64,000 bases of DNA from Haliscomenobacter sp. (GTDB lineage Bacteria; Bacteroidota; Bacteroidia; Chitinophagales; Saprospiraceae): assembly GCF_016718685.1 (NCBI RefSeq), contig NZ_JADKCX010000020.1, forward strand, positions 1 through 64,000, in the 5' to 3' direction. The translations under genes and the position numbers were made by a program. Below the pieces are notes generated by a model that was not told where the DNA came from, did no database searches, and was given only the letters and a program-made list of their open reading frames with translations. Positions 1 to 7,921 of the stretch are shown piece after piece. Position 1 is the first letter of the stretch, and the number at the start of each line of letters is the position of its first letter.

Positions 1-3
1 TTG

Positions 4-90
4 CGGTGGAGGCGGGATTCGAACCCGCGGTACCGTTGCCAGTACGTCAGTTTAGCAAACTGGTGGATTCAGCCACTCTCCCACTCCACC
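4..90 (-). tRNA. tRNA-Ser(GCT)
   Basis: Reading the minus strand, the 7-bp acceptor stem (GGTGGAG with CTCCACC), the TTCGAAT T-loop and the long variable arm of a class II tRNA are all visible. The seven-base anticodon loop TTGCTAA gives anticodon GCT, which reads AGC/AGU serine codons. The discriminator base is G, and no CCA end is encoded. A promoter-like pair lies just upstream. Confidence 0.93.
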
Positions 91-148
91 TTGGAGGGTG
101 AAAAACGGGGCATTTCATTCAACAACCACGTTTTTCCCGAAGCGACTG

Positions 149-178
149 CAAAGATATGCGCCGCTGTCGGTATTACAA
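149..178 (-). promoter_or_regulatory. Bacteroidota-type promoter for tRNA-Ser
   Basis: On the minus strand a TTG (176-178) is followed after 19 bases by TATCTTTG (149-156). This matches the TTG / TAnnTTTG arrangement known for the Bacteroidota primary sigma factor. It sits about 60 bases before the mature tRNA-Ser 5' end. Assignment is by pattern only. Confidence 0.55.
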
Positions 179-274
179 ATGAAATCGAAAAAAAATTCCA
201 GGAAAACGAAGATTTTTTTCGGATTTGCACAAAAAGATTTGATTCTCAAAAAATTGAGCGTTTGCTTTTTGTTT

Positions 275-300
275 GCCCCTGGAAACATGATCCCAGGGGC
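275..300. terminator. hairpin after short tRNA
   Basis: The 8-bp perfect stem GCCCCTGG/CCAGGGGC has a 10-base loop. It lies between the 3' end of the minus-strand short tRNA (350) and the tRNA-Ser promoter. It lacks a clear U-tract on the minus strand, so the terminator role is only suggested by position. Confidence 0.35.
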
Positions 301-349
301 TTGTAGTCAACGACGGTACCGGGGCACCGTACACAATTGACGGATGTGT

Positions 350-421
350 TCCCCAAGAGGGATTCGAACCCCCATCGCTCGTTTCTAAGACGAGTGCCTC
401 TGCCAATTGGGCTATTGGGGA
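350..421 (-). tRNA. short class I tRNA with TAG anticodon
   Basis: This 72-nt cloverleaf has a perfect 7-bp acceptor stem (TCCCCAA/TTGGGGA), a 5-bp anticodon stem CTCGT/ACGAG, a 5-bp T-stem with one G-T pair and a TTCGAAT T-loop. The seven-base anticodon loop CTTAGAA places TAG at positions 34-36, which would read the leucine codon CUA. The variable loop is only about 4 nt, whereas tRNA-Leu is normally a class II molecule with a long variable arm. The fold looks functional but the amino-acid identity is uncertain. It follows tRNA-Arg by a 79-nt spacer that contains a repeat also found before tRNA-Gly. Confidence 0.75.
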
Positions 422-423
422 AG

Positions 424-487
424 ATAGGGTGTGGGTGTGATGGTGTGGGTTAGGGTGTGTTGCGGCATCCCTGCGTGGTTGCCCTAT
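424..487 (-). repeat. tRNA-leader repeat, copy A
   Basis: A GT-rich (CA-rich on the minus strand) tract of about 60 bases lies immediately 5' of the short tRNA. It is followed by a weak hairpin (GGCATCC...GGTTGCC, one mismatch). Nearly the same sequence precedes tRNA-Gly(GCC) at 58384-58445, and a shorter version precedes tRNA-Gly(CCC) at 58177-58212. Confidence 0.75.
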
Positions 488-500
488 CCGCCCTTCTCTG

Positions 501-573
501 TAGCCATGCAGGGATTTGAACCCCGATTTTCAGTTTCGTAGACTGATGTCCTTTCCAGTTGAACGACACGACT
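501..573 (-). tRNA. tRNA-Arg(ACG)
   Basis: The acceptor stem AGTCGTG pairs with CATGGCT using G-T pairs. The D stem is GTTC/GGAC and the T-loop is TTCAAAT. The anticodon loop CTACGAA gives anticodon ACG, normally edited to ICG to read CGU/CGC/CGA. The discriminator is A. It is probably cotranscribed with the short tRNA downstream. Confidence 0.9.
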
Positions 574-739
574 ATACCTTACGCGGGGTGGGCAGGTGAA
601 ATTTTGGCGAATTTATTTTTTTGAACTGCAAGGCGCAAAGCGCAGACGTAGCCAAAGCTACGGCGAGCATTTGCAACGCGGCAGGGCGAAAAAAGAAAGA
701 GACAAAAATCACCTGGTCATCCCGTGTAGGGTATAAATG

Positions 740-811
740 CGGCGACGACGGGACTCGAACCCGCAACCTGAGGATAGACAATCCCCTGCTCCACCATTGA
801 ACTACGTCACC
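740..811 (-). tRNA. tRNA-Asp(GTC)
   Basis: The acceptor stem GGTGACG pairs with CGTCGCC with one G-T pair. The anticodon stem GGGGA/TCCTC closes the loop TTGTCTA, giving anticodon GTC. The T-loop is TTCGAGT and the discriminator base is G, as expected for Asp. Confidence 0.9.
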
Positions 812-1058
812 GTGTGGAAAAAAATAAACCGTTTTGAAAAGGAGAATGGGTAATTAGCGGAGATCGGCAGGACTTCGCAGCGCGTAGAGTCGCGGCAACT
901 GCGGAGCACCGATCACCCGATCTCGGGTGGGTCGCGTCGCTTGAGGAGCTTGGCCTGGTGCTGAGTAGGTGAAATAAAAGCCTGCCATGATGAATACTTT
1001 GAATTGTTTTGATTGACAGGTTAACCACAGTGCGGGTATCAAAAGTTCCACGAAGTGA
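812..1058. other. non-coding spacer
   Basis: There is no convincing gene between tRNA-Asp and the terminator of the DUF2278 gene. The open frames here are low-complexity shadows with no recognisable domain. Short GC-rich inverted segments are visible near 895-960, but no function can be assigned. Confidence 0.5.
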
Positions 1059-1123
1059 AAAAAAAATGGGCGCTGTACAAATTTTAACTTTTGTGACCAA
1101 AAAGCCCCAGTTGTATAGCGCCC
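1059..1123 (-). terminator. terminator of DUF2278 gene
   Basis: The arms 1068-1080 and 1111-1123 pair over 12 of 13 positions. On the minus strand the hairpin is followed directly by a run of nine T. It starts only 6 bases beyond the stop codon of the DUF2278 gene. Confidence 0.7.
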
Positions 1124-1128
1124 AAACC

Positions 1129-2142
1129 TCAAAATTTAACCAAAAAACCACTGGCCTCAGCATCCTGGGAAGTGTACGAAACCCCGGTGATTTTTACCCC
1201 ATTCTTGTCCAACAAAGTGATGTTTCCACCTTTGTTGCTCAATTGGGCGCCTTGCCCACTGAGGTTGATGCGCAGGGTACTGGTTGCGGCAATGGTTTGA
1301 TTGCTAAGGGTATCCTTCTTGTTGTTTTTATCTACAATTTGCCAGCCGCTCAAGTCAACAGCTTGATCACTTTTGTTCAACAGGATCAAAAACTCCTTGC
1401 GCGTGTCGTCCCCACTTGGATTGACCAAAGCCGCAATGATGCTGACTGCCGATGATTCTCCAATTGGGGGGTCGATGGGCTTTGGGTTTCCACGTTCATC
1501 CGTATGAAATGATTGGGATTGAAAAGCAGTGAAGACGGCTGCCCAGCGGTTGCGCGAAGCATAGTGAAACAAAAGCCCACCATCTTGCCAGATCCCGTTA
1601 TCGCCATAAAACCTGCCCAAAGGGTTTCCCTGATTCATGTGGATGTCGTGAATACCCGTGCTGTGGGTGATTTCAGGGAAATACTTATCTGGTCCTTGGG
1701 GTACGCCGTCAGCTGGCCAATGTTCTCCAAACGCATAAACGGAAGCACTGGGATCCTGAATGGCTTGTTGTACAAAAAAATCCAGGCGGTCGTTCAGGTC
1801 ATCATTGTCAGCAGGCCCGCGAGAGGGTAGGGGTACCATCAATTTGGCGTCGAATAAATTGCGGCGAACAAAATCAAGTGCCAAAGTTCCAGCCCTGGAT
1901 GGAACAGTTGTAAATCCCGATGGCAAATCGGCTTGCGATATGGCATCTAGAATTTCATGCGTAAAATTATCGACGGCATAATAAAGTACTTGGCTGGGTT
2001 CCAGACTTGACTTGGTGTTGATCGCAATACGGTGAGGATTGTTGTTGCGATTGATCAGGATTTGGAAATGTTCATTTTGGGCAGTGGCTTTAATGCGGTC
2101 AAAAGCTCTACCTTTCAATACGCCATAATTTTTCAGTGGCAT
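1129..2142 (-). CDS. DUF2278 (YukJ-like) protein with C-terminal lamin-tail domain
   Basis: This 337-residue protein starts MPLKNYGVLKG and contains the HDIHMNQGN motif near residue 170, both typical of the DUF2278/YukJ family, whose biochemical role is not established. Residues about 230-335 look like a lamin-tail (LTD) beta-sandwich: an ALVNPSGDD start, a DLSGWQIVD strand and an LLDKNG turn near the end. LTDs are often appended to secreted or nucleic-acid-processing bacterial proteins. No signal peptide is visible, so it is probably cytoplasmic. The gene stands alone with its own terminator. The family call is from motif recall; function is unknown. Confidence 0.8.
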   Translation of the reverse strand: MPLKNYGVLKGRAFDRIKATAQNEHFQILINRNNNPHRIAINTKSSLEPSQVLYYAVDNFTHEILDAISQADLPSGFTTVPSRAGTLALDFVRRNLFDAKLMVPLPSRGPADNDDLNDRLDFFVQQAIQDPSASVYAFGEHWPADGVPQGPDKYFPEITHSTGIHDIHMNQGNPLGRFYGDNGIWQDGGLLFHYASRNRWAAVFTAFQSQSFHTDERGNPKPIDPPIGESSAVSIIAALVNPSGDDTRKEFLILLNKSDQAVDLSGWQIVDKNNKKDTLSNQTIAATSTLRINLSGQGAQLSNKGGNITLLDKNGVKITGVSYTSQDAEASGFLVKF

Positions 2143-2255
2143 AACTTTAGTTTAACTGGGTGAAAAATTGACTTTAACGAGGGCTAAGTTAAAGATAAAA
2201 ACAATCGTCCGCAAGTTAATTTTGCGAACAATTGTTTTTATTGCTGGTTTTTGGA

Positions 2256-3290
2256 TTAACGCAAGCCCCTGGCTTCCAGGTTTTTCACATAATTGCGCAC
2301 GTTGCCCAGGTGCTGGTCATAGGTTTCAGCGAAAGCATGCAATCCGGAACCATCCCCAACTGCACAGAAATAAGTATAATTGTGTTTGTCGTGGTTCAAT
2401 ACTGCATCGATGCTGGTAATGGAAGCCATGGCAATCGGGCCTGGCGGCAAACCCGCATACATGTAGGTGTTGAACGGAGAATCGAAGCTGGTATGGGCAT
2501 TGGTTACTCGTTTGGTCGCAAAGTCGCGCGTGGCGAATACCACCGTTGGGTCAGCTTGCAGGCGCATGCCAATTTTGATGCGGTTGAGGTAAGTGCCCGC
2601 AATGGTTGGTTTTTCGCTGTTGCTGAGCGTTTCTTTTTCCACAATCGAGGCCAGGGTGTAGACTTCTTCCGGCGTCATGCCCATGGCTTTGGCCTTGGCG
2701 AGGCGGTTATTTTGCTTCCAGAAATTTTTGTGCTCCAAGAGCATTCGTTCCATAAAAGCTTCTGGGGAAAGATTCCAGTACACTTCATAGGTGTTCGGAA
2801 TGAACACCGACATGAGGTTGTCTATGTTGTAGCCAATTTTACTGAGGTAAATCTCATCGAAAAAGAGCGCTTTCAAGGATTGGGAATCCGGTTCAATGAA
2901 ACGGGAAACTTTTGCGGCTACTTCTTCGAGCGTGCGTTCGGTGGTGAGAATGACTTTGACCGGGGCCTGTTCTCCTCCCCGCAAGTGTCGCACCAATTGG
3001 ATGACACTCCAACCTGGCTCAATTTTGTAACGCCCGCTGCGCATGGGGTCTTGGCGGTAACCCATCCGTTCGGCAATGTTGCGGAAAATGGTTTCTTTTC
3101 TGACCACACCTTCCTTTTTTAGTAAGGCTACCACTTCATCAAAGGTGGCATTGCTGGGAATTTGCACGTGGAAATCTTTTCCAATGCTGCGGGGCACCTC
3201 CGCCTCTCCCAAGATAAAACGGTAACCAGCATAAAGGCCAATCACCAATAACATCAGCACGATAAGCAGTGTGCGGGCTTGGATTTTCAT
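2256..3290 (-). CDS. mltG: endolytic murein transglycosylase MltG
   Basis: The 344 residues comprise one N-terminal membrane anchor (about residues 8-27), a LysM-like region and a YceG catalytic domain. The motif ASIVEKET carries a glutamate at residue 218 that aligns with the catalytic Glu of E. coli MltG, and the downstream GLPPGPI motif is present. The enzyme cleaves nascent peptidoglycan strands in the periplasm and helps set glycan chain length. The ATG at 3290 is well placed before the membrane segment. A TAATTTTG -7-like box lies at 3333-3340. It is about 80 bases downstream of panB on the same strand and may be transcribed separately. Confidence 0.93.
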   Translation of the reverse strand: MKIQARTLLIVLMLLVIGLYAGYRFILGEAEVPRSIGKDFHVQIPSNATFDEVVALLKKEGVVRKETIFRNIAERMGYRQDPMRSGRYKIEPGWSVIQLVRHLRGGEQAPVKVILTTERTLEEVAAKVSRFIEPDSQSLKALFFDEIYLSKIGYNIDNLMSVFIPNTYEVYWNLSPEAFMERMLLEHKNFWKQNNRLAKAKAMGMTPEEVYTLASIVEKETLSNSEKPTIAGTYLNRIKIGMRLQADPTVVFATRDFATKRVTNAHTSFDSPFNTYMYAGLPPGPIAMASITSIDAVLNHDKHNYTYFCAVGDGSGLHAFAETYDQHLGNVRNYVKNLEARGLR

Positions 3291-3368
3291 AGGTTTTGAT
3301 GAACTGTTTGTGGTTTAAAAGTAGGTGACTTGCAAAATTATGTTGCGCTCAAGGTCGCGATTGTACGT

Positions 3369-4184
3369 TTAATATTGTTCCTGATCGTTTGGGAAATCCT
3401 GAGCTTTTACATCTTTGACATAATGTTCCACGGCTCCTTTGATGGATTCGTATAAGTCGGCATAACGCCGCAAAAAACGAGGCGAAAAATCCTTGTTGAT
3501 GCCCAACATATCGTGGGTGACCAGCACTTGACCATCACAATGTTGACCAGCCCCAATGCCAATGGTAGGGATGAACAGACTTTCACTGACCTTTTTGGCC
3601 AAATGGGCAGGGATTTTTTCCAAAACCATCCCAAAACAACCCAGTTCTTGCAGCAGTTTAGCGTCTTCCTGGAGTTGGATGGCTTCAGCGTCCTCTTTGG
3701 CGCGTACCGCATAAGTACCAAACTTGTAGATGGATTGGGGAATCAAGCCCAAATGGCCCATCACGGGAATACCCGCCGAGAGGATTCGACGAATCGAATC
3801 AGCTACCTGAGCGCCACCTTCCAATTTGACCGCGTGCGCACCCGATTCTTTCATGATGCGGATGGAGGATTCCAAGGCCAATTTAGAATTTCCCTGGTAA
3901 GTCCCAAACGGAAGATCGACCACCACCAGCGCCCGACTTACCGCCCGTACCACTGCCGAAGCGTGGTCAATCATTTGATCAAGGGTAATCGGGAGGGTGG
4001 TTTCATGCCCATGAATGACGTTTGATGCAGAGTCTCCCACCAGAATGATGTCGATTCCTCCTGCATCAATGATTCCGGCCAGGGAAAAATCGTAAGCGGT
4101 GAGCATGGCAATTTTTTCCCCTTTGGCTTTCATCGCTTGCAATACGTGGGTCGTAATGCGTTTAACCTCTTTGTTGACGGACAT
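3369..4184 (-). CDS. panB: 3-methyl-2-oxobutanoate hydroxymethyltransferase PanB
   Basis: This enzyme makes ketopantoate from 2-oxoisovalerate and methylene-tetrahydrofolate, the first committed step of pantothenate and CoA synthesis. The family motifs are present: [12 protein letters not shown] at the N-terminus, [15 protein letters not shown] (Mg-binding Asp), KLEGG and [14 protein letters not shown], then IPTIGIGAG. The start at 4184 (MSVNKEVKR) gives 271 residues, the usual length. An upstream in-frame extension to 4229 is not conserved-looking and would overlap the TATCTTTG -7-like box at 4210-4217. Confidence 0.95.
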   Translation of the reverse strand: MSVNKEVKRITTHVLQAMKAKGEKIAMLTAYDFSLAGIIDAGGIDIILVGDSASNVIHGHETTLPITLDQMIDHASAVVRAVSRALVVVDLPFGTYQGNSKLALESSIRIMKESGAHAVKLEGGAQVADSIRRILSAGIPVMGHLGLIPQSIYKFGTYAVRAKEDAEAIQLQEDAKLLQELGCFGMVLEKIPAHLAKKVSESLFIPTIGIGAGQHCDGQVLVTHDMLGINKDFSPRFLRRYADLYESIKGAVEHYVKDVKAQDFPNDQEQY

Positions 4185-4209
4185 GATCAGGCATTGAAAA
4201 TTTGAGGCG

Positions 4210-4217
4210 CAAAGATA
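4210..4217 (-). promoter_or_regulatory. -7 element upstream of panB
   Basis: TATCTTTG on the minus strand matches the TAnnTTTG consensus and lies about 26 bases before the chosen panB start. No TTG box at the expected 19-21 base spacing was seen, so support is partial. Confidence 0.4.
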
Positions 4218-4286
4218 AAAAATTATCAAGTTTGTCTCCTAAAAAGCCAGGATGGCTTTTATCCGGTTTGCGTCCAATAGTTTTTT

Positions 4287-4294
4287 TACTTTTG
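4287..4294 (+). promoter_or_regulatory. -7 element upstream of lipoprotein gene
   Basis: TACTTTTG fits TAnnTTTG and ends 11 bases before the ATG at 4306, so the mRNA leader would be very short. A TTTG at 4267-4270 is closer (16 bases) than the usual -33 spacing. Confidence 0.4.
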
Positions 4295-4305
4295 ATGATG
4301 AATAA

Positions 4306-5312
4306 ATGAACGAAAAATTGAGCCATTTTATGCGTTTTTTCCTAGCATTGACTTTGTTGTGTTGTTTTTCCTGCACTACCGATTTTGATCTGGAAGGGGA
4401 TTTTGAGGACCTGCCAGTGGTTTACGCCTTCATCAATCGGCAAGATACCGCCCATTACATTCGGGTGGAACGCTCCTTCTTGTCTGGAGGAGCAGATGCA
4501 ACCCAATTGGCACAAGACCCCGAGCGCATTTATTTCCCCAATGCCCGGGTGGAATTGGAAAAGGTGGGTACAAGCCAAAAGTTTGTGCTCACGCGTGTAG
4601 ATGGCAACAACGAAGGTTATCCCCGTGAGGAGGGGCCTTTGCCAAAGCCCCCAACCACCTCTACAAAATCAAAGCCAGTCAACTCAATCTGAAAGGAGGA
4701 GAAACCCTGCGGGTCATTGTCACTCCTGGGGAGGATGCTACTCCTGCGAGTGCCGAAACCACGGTTTTGACCGATTTGCAATCCCTGGATCGCCCGGCTA
4801 GCCCGGTAACCATGGTGGATTATGCGCGTACGATCACCTTTGCCTGGAATGCACCTACAACAGCACGTTTGTTTGATCTGCGCCTGCGCATTCATTACCG
4901 TGAATCGACCACGGGAAGTAATTTTGACAACAAAACCCTGGAATGGCCGGTAATCAAAGACCTGGAACGTGCGGATGAAGATGTACGGGTGGCGCACACG
5001 ATTACCGGGGAGCAATTTTACCGATTTCTCGCCGCCAACATCGATGGCAGTGTCAATCGCCGCCGTATTTTTGATGGTTTTGATGTATTGGTTACGGCTG
5101 GGGGCAAAGAAATGGCCGATTTTGTACGCATCAGTCGGGCAAATTTGGGCATCACCAGTTCACAAGTGACCACCAAGTACAGCAATGTGACGGGTGGGGT
5201 AGGGGTGTTTAGTTCGCGGGCAACCTTGCTGCGCACGGGTTTGCAATTGAGTGGGCCTTCGGGGGATTCCTTGAGGTTGGGGAAGTTTACGAAGAGACTG
5301 GGATTTCAGTGA
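4306..5312 (+). CDS. DUF4249-like outer-membrane lipoprotein (frameshifted)
   Basis: The N-terminus has a lipoprotein signal with lipobox LCCFSC. It is followed by an acidic stretch and a VVYAFINRQDTAHYIRV segment resembling DUF4249 lipoproteins, which are found near TonB-dependent receptors in Bacteroidota. The frame is broken near 4629-4637. Upstream sequence reads NEGYPREEG and the continuation (AFAKAPNHLYKIKASQL onward) is one frame away, consistent with one missing G in a G-rich run. The merged product would be about 335 residues with an intact C-terminal part to 5312. The family assignment is moderate because only the N-terminal pattern was recognised. Confidence 0.6.
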
Positions 5313-5329
5313 GCATAGCCGATAAAAAA

Positions 5330-5408
5330 TGACGAATTGTTCGAATGACGAGTGACGAATATCCTGGATAGCAGCGCACCAAATTCGTCACTCGAATAAT
5401 TCGTCATT
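5330..5408. repeat. dispersed palindromic repeat, copy 1
   Basis: A 79-base imperfect palindrome is built from TGACGAAT / ATTCGTCA units. It lies between two convergent genes. A second copy with the same unit order lies at 54132-54209, also between convergent genes. Confidence 0.8.
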
Positions 5409-5415
5409 GAAAAAA

Positions 5416-6522
5416 TCAGGCTGCTATGGCTGGAGTAGCCCTATACTCCGGATAATCCGTATACCCCTTTTCATCCGCCGAATAAAACAAATCCATATTG
5501 AGGTCTTTTGCCAAAGGCCAATTGTGCTCAAACCGTTCGATCAGATCCGGGTTGTTGATGAAGGGCCTTCCAAAAGCGATGAGGTCAGCCAGCCCGCTTT
5601 GGAGCTCGGCTTCGGCGCTCTCCAGATTGTAATTTCCACACAGGATCAGGGTGTTTTTGAAATTTTTGCGGATGAGCTGTTTGATGGCACGGGGTACTTT
5701 GGGCGCACCCATCCCGGAATGGTCAACTAGATGGATATAGGCAATGTCAAGGTCGTTGAGTTGGGTGGAAAGGTAATCGTAGGTATCTTCAATCTCAGGG
5801 TAATGAGGCATATCACTGGCCGTGCCGTAAGGGGATAAACGAATGCCGGTTTTTTCTTTTCCAATGGCCTCAGCTACAGCGCTTACAACGTCGAGAACAA
5901 ATCGACAGCGGTTTTTGATGTTTCCACCGTAATGATCCTCGCGGATGTTGCTCACTGGAGAAAGAAATTCTTCCAGCAAATAACCATTCGCACCATGTAA
6001 TTCCACCCCATCAAATCCAGCTTCCATGGCATTTTTAGCGGCATTGACATATTCCGCTTTGGTTTGCCAAATGTCTTCGGCAGTCATTTCCTGAGGCAAA
6101 AGAAAATCTTGCAATTTTTTCGTGTCCGTCCACATTTGTCCCGCTGCTTGTATGGCGGAGGGGGCAAAAATCTGGGAACTTGGGGGCATATTTAGTGGAT
6201 GGCTAATTCTGCCGGTATGCATCAACTGAATGAATATTTTACTTCCAGCTGTGTGTACGGCCGTGGTAACTTTTTCCCAGCCTTCAATTTGGTTCTGGCT
6301 AAAAATTCCCGGTATACGGGCATAGCCCAACCCATTTGGTGAAGGAGAAGTACCTTCGGTGATGATTAAGCCAGCGCCTGATCGTTGTTCATAATAGGTT
6401 TTCATCAAATCGTTGGGAATGTTTCCAATTGCCCGGCATCGGGTCATGGGGGCCATCACAGCGGCATTTTTCAAGGCCATGGCTCCCAGCTTTATTGGTG
6501 ACAACAACTTATAATTTTGCAT
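5416..6522 (-). CDS. Old Yellow Enzyme family alkene reductase
   Basis: This 368-residue FMN-dependent TIM barrel reduces activated C=C bonds of enones or nitro compounds using NAD(P)H. MAPMTRCRA near residue 25, FIQLMHTGRISHP near residue 100 and VELHGANGYLLEEFLSP near residue 180 are present. The H..N pair of the last motif binds the substrate carbonyl or nitro group. LIAFGRPFINNPDL near residue 335 contacts FMN phosphate. The length is normal and there is no signal peptide, so the enzyme is cytoplasmic. It is a stand-alone gene; substrate specificity cannot be read from sequence. Confidence 0.93.
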   Translation of the reverse strand: MQNYKLLSPIKLGAMALKNAAVMAPMTRCRAIGNIPNDLMKTYYEQRSGAGLIITEGTSPSPNGLGYARIPGIFSQNQIEGWEKVTTAVHTAGSKIFIQLMHTGRISHPLNMPPSSQIFAPSAIQAAGQMWTDTKKLQDFLLPQEMTAEDIWQTKAEYVNAAKNAMEAGFDGVELHGANGYLLEEFLSPVSNIREDHYGGNIKNRCRFVLDVVSAVAEAIGKEKTGIRLSPYGTASDMPHYPEIEDTYDYLSTQLNDLDIAYIHLVDHSGMGAPKVPRAIKQLIRKNFKNTLILCGNYNLESAEAELQSGLADLIAFGRPFINNPDLIERFEHNWPLAKDLNMDLFYSADEKGYTDYPEYRATPAIAA

Positions 6523-6571
6523 GTTTTTTGTTTAAACTGATTCTATTCAAAATTTTTGATGCTGTGAATGC

Positions 6572-6928
6572 TTATTCTCCTCGGTCCTCTTCCAGGTCAT
6601 GATGGTTTTCTCCACCAAGACTGTAGTGGTTGTTCTCCTCATCTTCGCTACCAATGCTTTCTTCCTCATCGTCTAATTCTGATCCCGGAATATCTAGGTC
6701 GCTGCCTGAAACGGCTTCTTCAAAAGCCTTTTCATTGTTGATGTACACGCCGCGATTTGTGAGGAATTCTTTGGGAGTAGTTAAATCTTCGGGGTCAAGG
6801 TTCTCCTTTTTGAGTGCATTGCTGTAAATGTCTTCACTCGAGGGGTAGAGTGGGTATCCGGGAAAAACAATTTCCGATTCCACTTTGTCCTGAAGGTTGT
6901 CTGTTTTGGTATTTTGCTTTTTTTTCAT
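6572..6928 (-). CDS. small acidic protein downstream of mlaD
   Basis: These 118 residues have a lysine-rich start and a strongly acidic C-terminal half containing GSELDDEEESIGSEDEEN and NHHDLEEDRGE. No known domain is recognised, but the composition and motifs resemble a family of small acidic proteins conserved among Bacteroidota. It follows mlaD by 9 bases on the same strand and could be cotranscribed with the Mla genes. It is likely a soluble, largely disordered protein. No function is inferred. Confidence 0.7.
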   Translation of the reverse strand: MKKKQNTKTDNLQDKVESEIVFPGYPLYPSSEDIYSNALKKENLDPEDLTTPKEFLTNRGVYINNEKAFEEAVSGSDLDIPGSELDDEEESIGSEDEENNHYSLGGENHHDLEEDRGE

Positions 6929-6937
6929 GGCTGTTTA

Positions 6938-7918
6938 TTAATTCATCAATAAAGAATCTTGCTTCGCTTTTTTAGCTTTCTTTTTAAAAAAGCCGCGTAG
7001 CAAAAAATTGTGTTGCAATGCTTCCATATTTTCCTCCAATTTTTGGGAACTGCCTTCCAGGTTCTCAATGATCCCTTTCAATTGAGTGCCCGCCTTCTGG
7101 TCCTGGATCAAAACCCCCATGGGTGTATTGGGGTTGCTACTCGATGTTTTGAGGTTGGCCACCATTGCTGCGGCATTGTCCGTAGTTTGTTTCAATTGAA
7201 AAACAGAAGCTTTTACCGACTTGAACACCGTTGTATCGGTGGTCAATTCATTGGCCAGGGTTCCTTTTTTATTGAGGCCTGCGCTGAAATCGACCAGGGA
7301 ATTGACCAGAACTTCAGCCCGCTGCGAAGTGTTTTGTAGCGAAGCAGTGGTGGAATTGAGCTGGTCGTACAGGGTGTTTTCGGCCAACAATTTCCCAATT
7401 GTTCCTTCCCCATCCGCTATTTTTTTGCTGATGTTTTTAAAATCAGTGGTGATGGCCAATACGTTTTTATTGTTTTCCTGAAACATGTTGAGGATCTCCT
7501 CAGAGGAAAAGGTTTTTTCCACCAGTAGAGTATCGCCTTCTTCCACGGCTCCCGAGCGGGTGTTGCCACCAAAAATGACCAATATTTTGTTGCCAATGAG
7601 GCCATCTGCACTGATCCGTATTTTGGAATCTTTTTTGATGTATTGCTTGTGTTTTGTATCAATTTTTAGCCCAACAGCTACTTGTGATTTTCCATAAAAA
7701 GCAAGGCTACTTACGGTTCCGATTTTTACCCCTGAAAACCAGATGTTGTTGCCCTCTTCCAGGCCGTTTACATCGTCAAAAAGTGTAACGAGTTCTATTT
7801 TTCTTTTAAAAGTGTCATTGATATCGCCGACCATAAAGATAGCGACAACGAGTAGCAAAAGTCCTGCTAAAACAAAGACTCCCACCATTACTGCATGTTT
7901 ATTTTGCTGATCTTGCAT
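6938..7918 (-). CDS. mlaD: MlaD-like MCE protein (lipid transport)
   Basis: This 326-residue protein has one N-terminal membrane helix (about 10-30), a single MCE domain (about 38-118, with FDDVNGLEEGNNIWFSGVKIG) and a long helical C-terminal tail. In Mla systems MlaD hexamers sit in the inner membrane and pass phospholipids between the MlaFE transporter and the outer-membrane side. The gene lies 3 bases downstream of the ATPase gene, and the order mlaE-mlaF-mlaD is an operon. The C-terminus ends in a basic segment rich in lysine. Confidence 0.9.
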   Translation of the reverse strand: MQDQQNKHAVMVGVFVLAGLLLLVVAIFMVGDINDTFKRKIELVTLFDDVNGLEEGNNIWFSGVKIGTVSSLAFYGKSQVAVGLKIDTKHKQYIKKDSKIRISADGLIGNKILVIFGGNTRSGAVEEGDTLLVEKTFSSEEILNMFQENNKNVLAITTDFKNISKKIADGEGTIGKLLAENTLYDQLNSTTASLQNTSQRAEVLVNSLVDFSAGLNKKGTLANELTTDTTVFKSVKASVFQLKQTTDNAAAMVANLKTSSSNPNTPMGVLIQDQKAGTQLKGIIENLEGSSQKLEENMEALQHNFLLRGFFKKKAKKAKQDSLLMN

Positions 7919-7921
7919 GGT

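Noticed and set aside
807..1163. Open frames on the minus strand between tRNA-Asp and the DUF2278 gene
   Set aside because: Low-complexity translations without motifs, overlapping a clear terminator hairpin and the gene's 3' end.
1009..1455. Plus-strand frame of 148 codons
   Set aside because: It lies opposite the well-supported DUF2278 gene and has no domain or plausible start.
2232..3122. Long plus-strand frame of nearly 300 codons
   Set aside because: It is antisense to mltG and gives no recognisable domain; a shadow of the conserved gene.
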